DNA from: Gemmatimonadota bacterium
GTDB lineage: Bacteria; Gemmatimonadota; Gemmatimonadetes; Gemmatimonadales; GWC2-71-9
Length of the DNA stretch: 16,780 bases
Assembly (NCBI GenBank): GCA_029862935.1
Contig: JAOTWK010000029.1
Coordinates: 1 to 16,780, forward strand
Direction: 5' to 3'
Shown here piece after piece: positions 15,984 to 16,780 of this stretch. A model generated the notes under the pieces. That model was given only the letters and a program-made list of their open reading frames with translations. It was not told where the DNA came from and ran no database searches. The position numbers were made by a program, and so were the translations under genes. Numbering within the stretch: position 1 is the first letter of the stretch; every line of letters starts with the position of its first letter.

Positions 15984-16780
15984 GTGCAGCCCCAAGTCGC
16001 GAGTGTGTCGCTCCGCGCCATACAGGAGCCCGTACGGGCCGACCTGGACGCGGTGTTCGCGGAGCTCAGGCGAATCATTGCCTCCGACTTCCCGCTCATC
16101 GCCGACGTGAATCGGCACCTCCTCGGCATCAAGGGGAAGATGTTCCGCCCCACGCTGGTCCTGCTGTCGGCGGGAGCCACCAACGGCAGTGCTCGGCGTC
16201 AGGTGACGCTGGCAGCGGTCATCGAGCTGATTCATCTCGCAACGCTGATCCACGACGACTCGGTCGATCACTCCGTTCTGCGGCGGGGCCAGCCCACGGT
16301 GAACGCGCTGTTCAGTCATCAGATCGCCGTGATCATGGGGGATTACCTGTACTCTCGGGCGATCGTGGAGTTGGTGGGACTCGACGATCTCGAGCCGCTC
16401 CGTATCATGAGCCGCGTGACGAACGAGATGACCGTGGGCGAGATGCGGGAGATCGAAGCGCACGACGTCCTTGACTTCACGCTGGAGGACTACGATCGGC
16501 TGATCGATGCCAAGACCGCATCATTGATGTCTGGGGCGTGCGAAGTCGGGGCACTGGGGGGTGATCCAGCCCACCGTGAGCCGCTGAAGCGTTTCGGTCG
16601 CTACTTGGGGATGGCGTTCCAGATCGCTGACGACGTCCTGGACTACACCAGCACGAAAGAAGTGACCGGCAAGCCTGCCGGCCTGGATTTGCGCGAACAC
16701 AAGATCACGCTCCCGCTCATTGCCGCGTTGCCTGAGATGACGGCTGACGAACGGCGTGCGGTTCAGACACTCATGAGCGA
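15984..16780 (+). CDS. Trans-polyprenyl diphosphate synthase (IspB-like), 3' end outside window
   Basis: From GTG 15984 the frame stays open to the window end, giving 265 residues of an expected 320 or so. GGGGA ends 8 bases upstream, within the end of the TPR gene. Both aspartate motifs are present: LIHDDSVDHSVLRRGQPT (Asp91, Asp92, Asp95) and FQIADDVLDY (Asp216, Asp217, Asp220). GKMFRPTLVLLSAG, IMGDYLYSRA, KTASLMSGACEVGA and KPAGLDLREHKITLPLI are further family signatures. The enzyme adds isopentenyl diphosphate units to make long all-trans prenyl diphosphates. In bacteria with respiratory quinones these become the menaquinone or ubiquinone side chain. Chain length cannot be read with certainty. 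A GTG 7 codons later (16005) is a less likely start. Confidence 0.93.
   Translation, partial: MQPQVASVSLRAIQEPVRADLDAVFAELRRIIASDFPLIADVNRHLLGIKGKMFRPTLVLLSAGATNGSARRQVTLAAVIELIHLATLIHDDSVDHSVLRRGQPTVNALFSHQIAVIMGDYLYSRAIVELVGLDDLEPLRIMSRVTNEMTVGEMREIEAHDVLDFTLEDYDRLIDAKTASLMSGACEVGALGGDPAHREPLKRFGRYLGMAFQIADDVLDYTSTKEVTGKPAGLDLREHKITLPLIAALPEMTADERRAVQTLMS

Overview
The window is a GC-rich, gene-dense stretch of a Gram-negative (diderm) bacterial chromosome. Every supported gene is on the + strand. The likely phylum is Gemmatimonadota. This is inferred from the Tol-Pal arrangement, a Bacteroidetes-like LptD, a long acidic TPR protein of a type I associate with that phylum, and many GTG starts; no marker gene was searched.

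Region 1 (1-3690) is the Tol-Pal envelope module: the end of an ExbD/TolR protein, a TonB/TolA-like transducer, TolB, the lipoprotein Pal, and a CpoB/YbgF-like lipoprotein. Most of these genes overlap by 4 bases (GTGA or ATGA), so they look like one translationally coupled operon. It would tie the outer membrane to the peptidoglycan and the inner-membrane motor. A perfect 14-bp inverted repeat lies inside the start of the cpoB-like gene.

Region 2 (3718-7257) is one uninterrupted reading frame. It begins as a complete TatC (twin-arginine translocase subunit) and continues, with no stop, through a signal-peptide-like segment into a complete LptD-like outer-membrane LPS assembly protein. This TatC-LptD fusion is the most unusual gene in the window.

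Region 3 (7258-8713) holds two hairpins and an AT-rich patch, a lone lipoprotein with fibronectin-III-like modules, and a second hairpin. A tandem array of the heptamer CGTATCC (8 units) follows. The same heptamer, on the opposite strand, appears inside hutH where the protein carries about 7 extra residues.

Region 4 (8714-13172) is hutH-hutU-hutI, the first three enzymes of histidine breakdown (histidine to urocanate to imidazolonepropionate to formiminoglutamate). The genes overlap by 4 bases. No gene for the last step (hutG or hutF) and no hut regulator is present in the window.

Region 5 (13232-16780) is a large TPR protein with a long acidic Glu/Val/Pro-rich centre and a probable CTG start, then the beginning of a trans-polyprenyl diphosphate synthase cut off by the window end. 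No tRNA, rRNA, insertion sequence, phage gene or CRISPR array was seen. No gene-free stretch exceeds 300 bases; the longest are 7258-7419 and 8581-8713.
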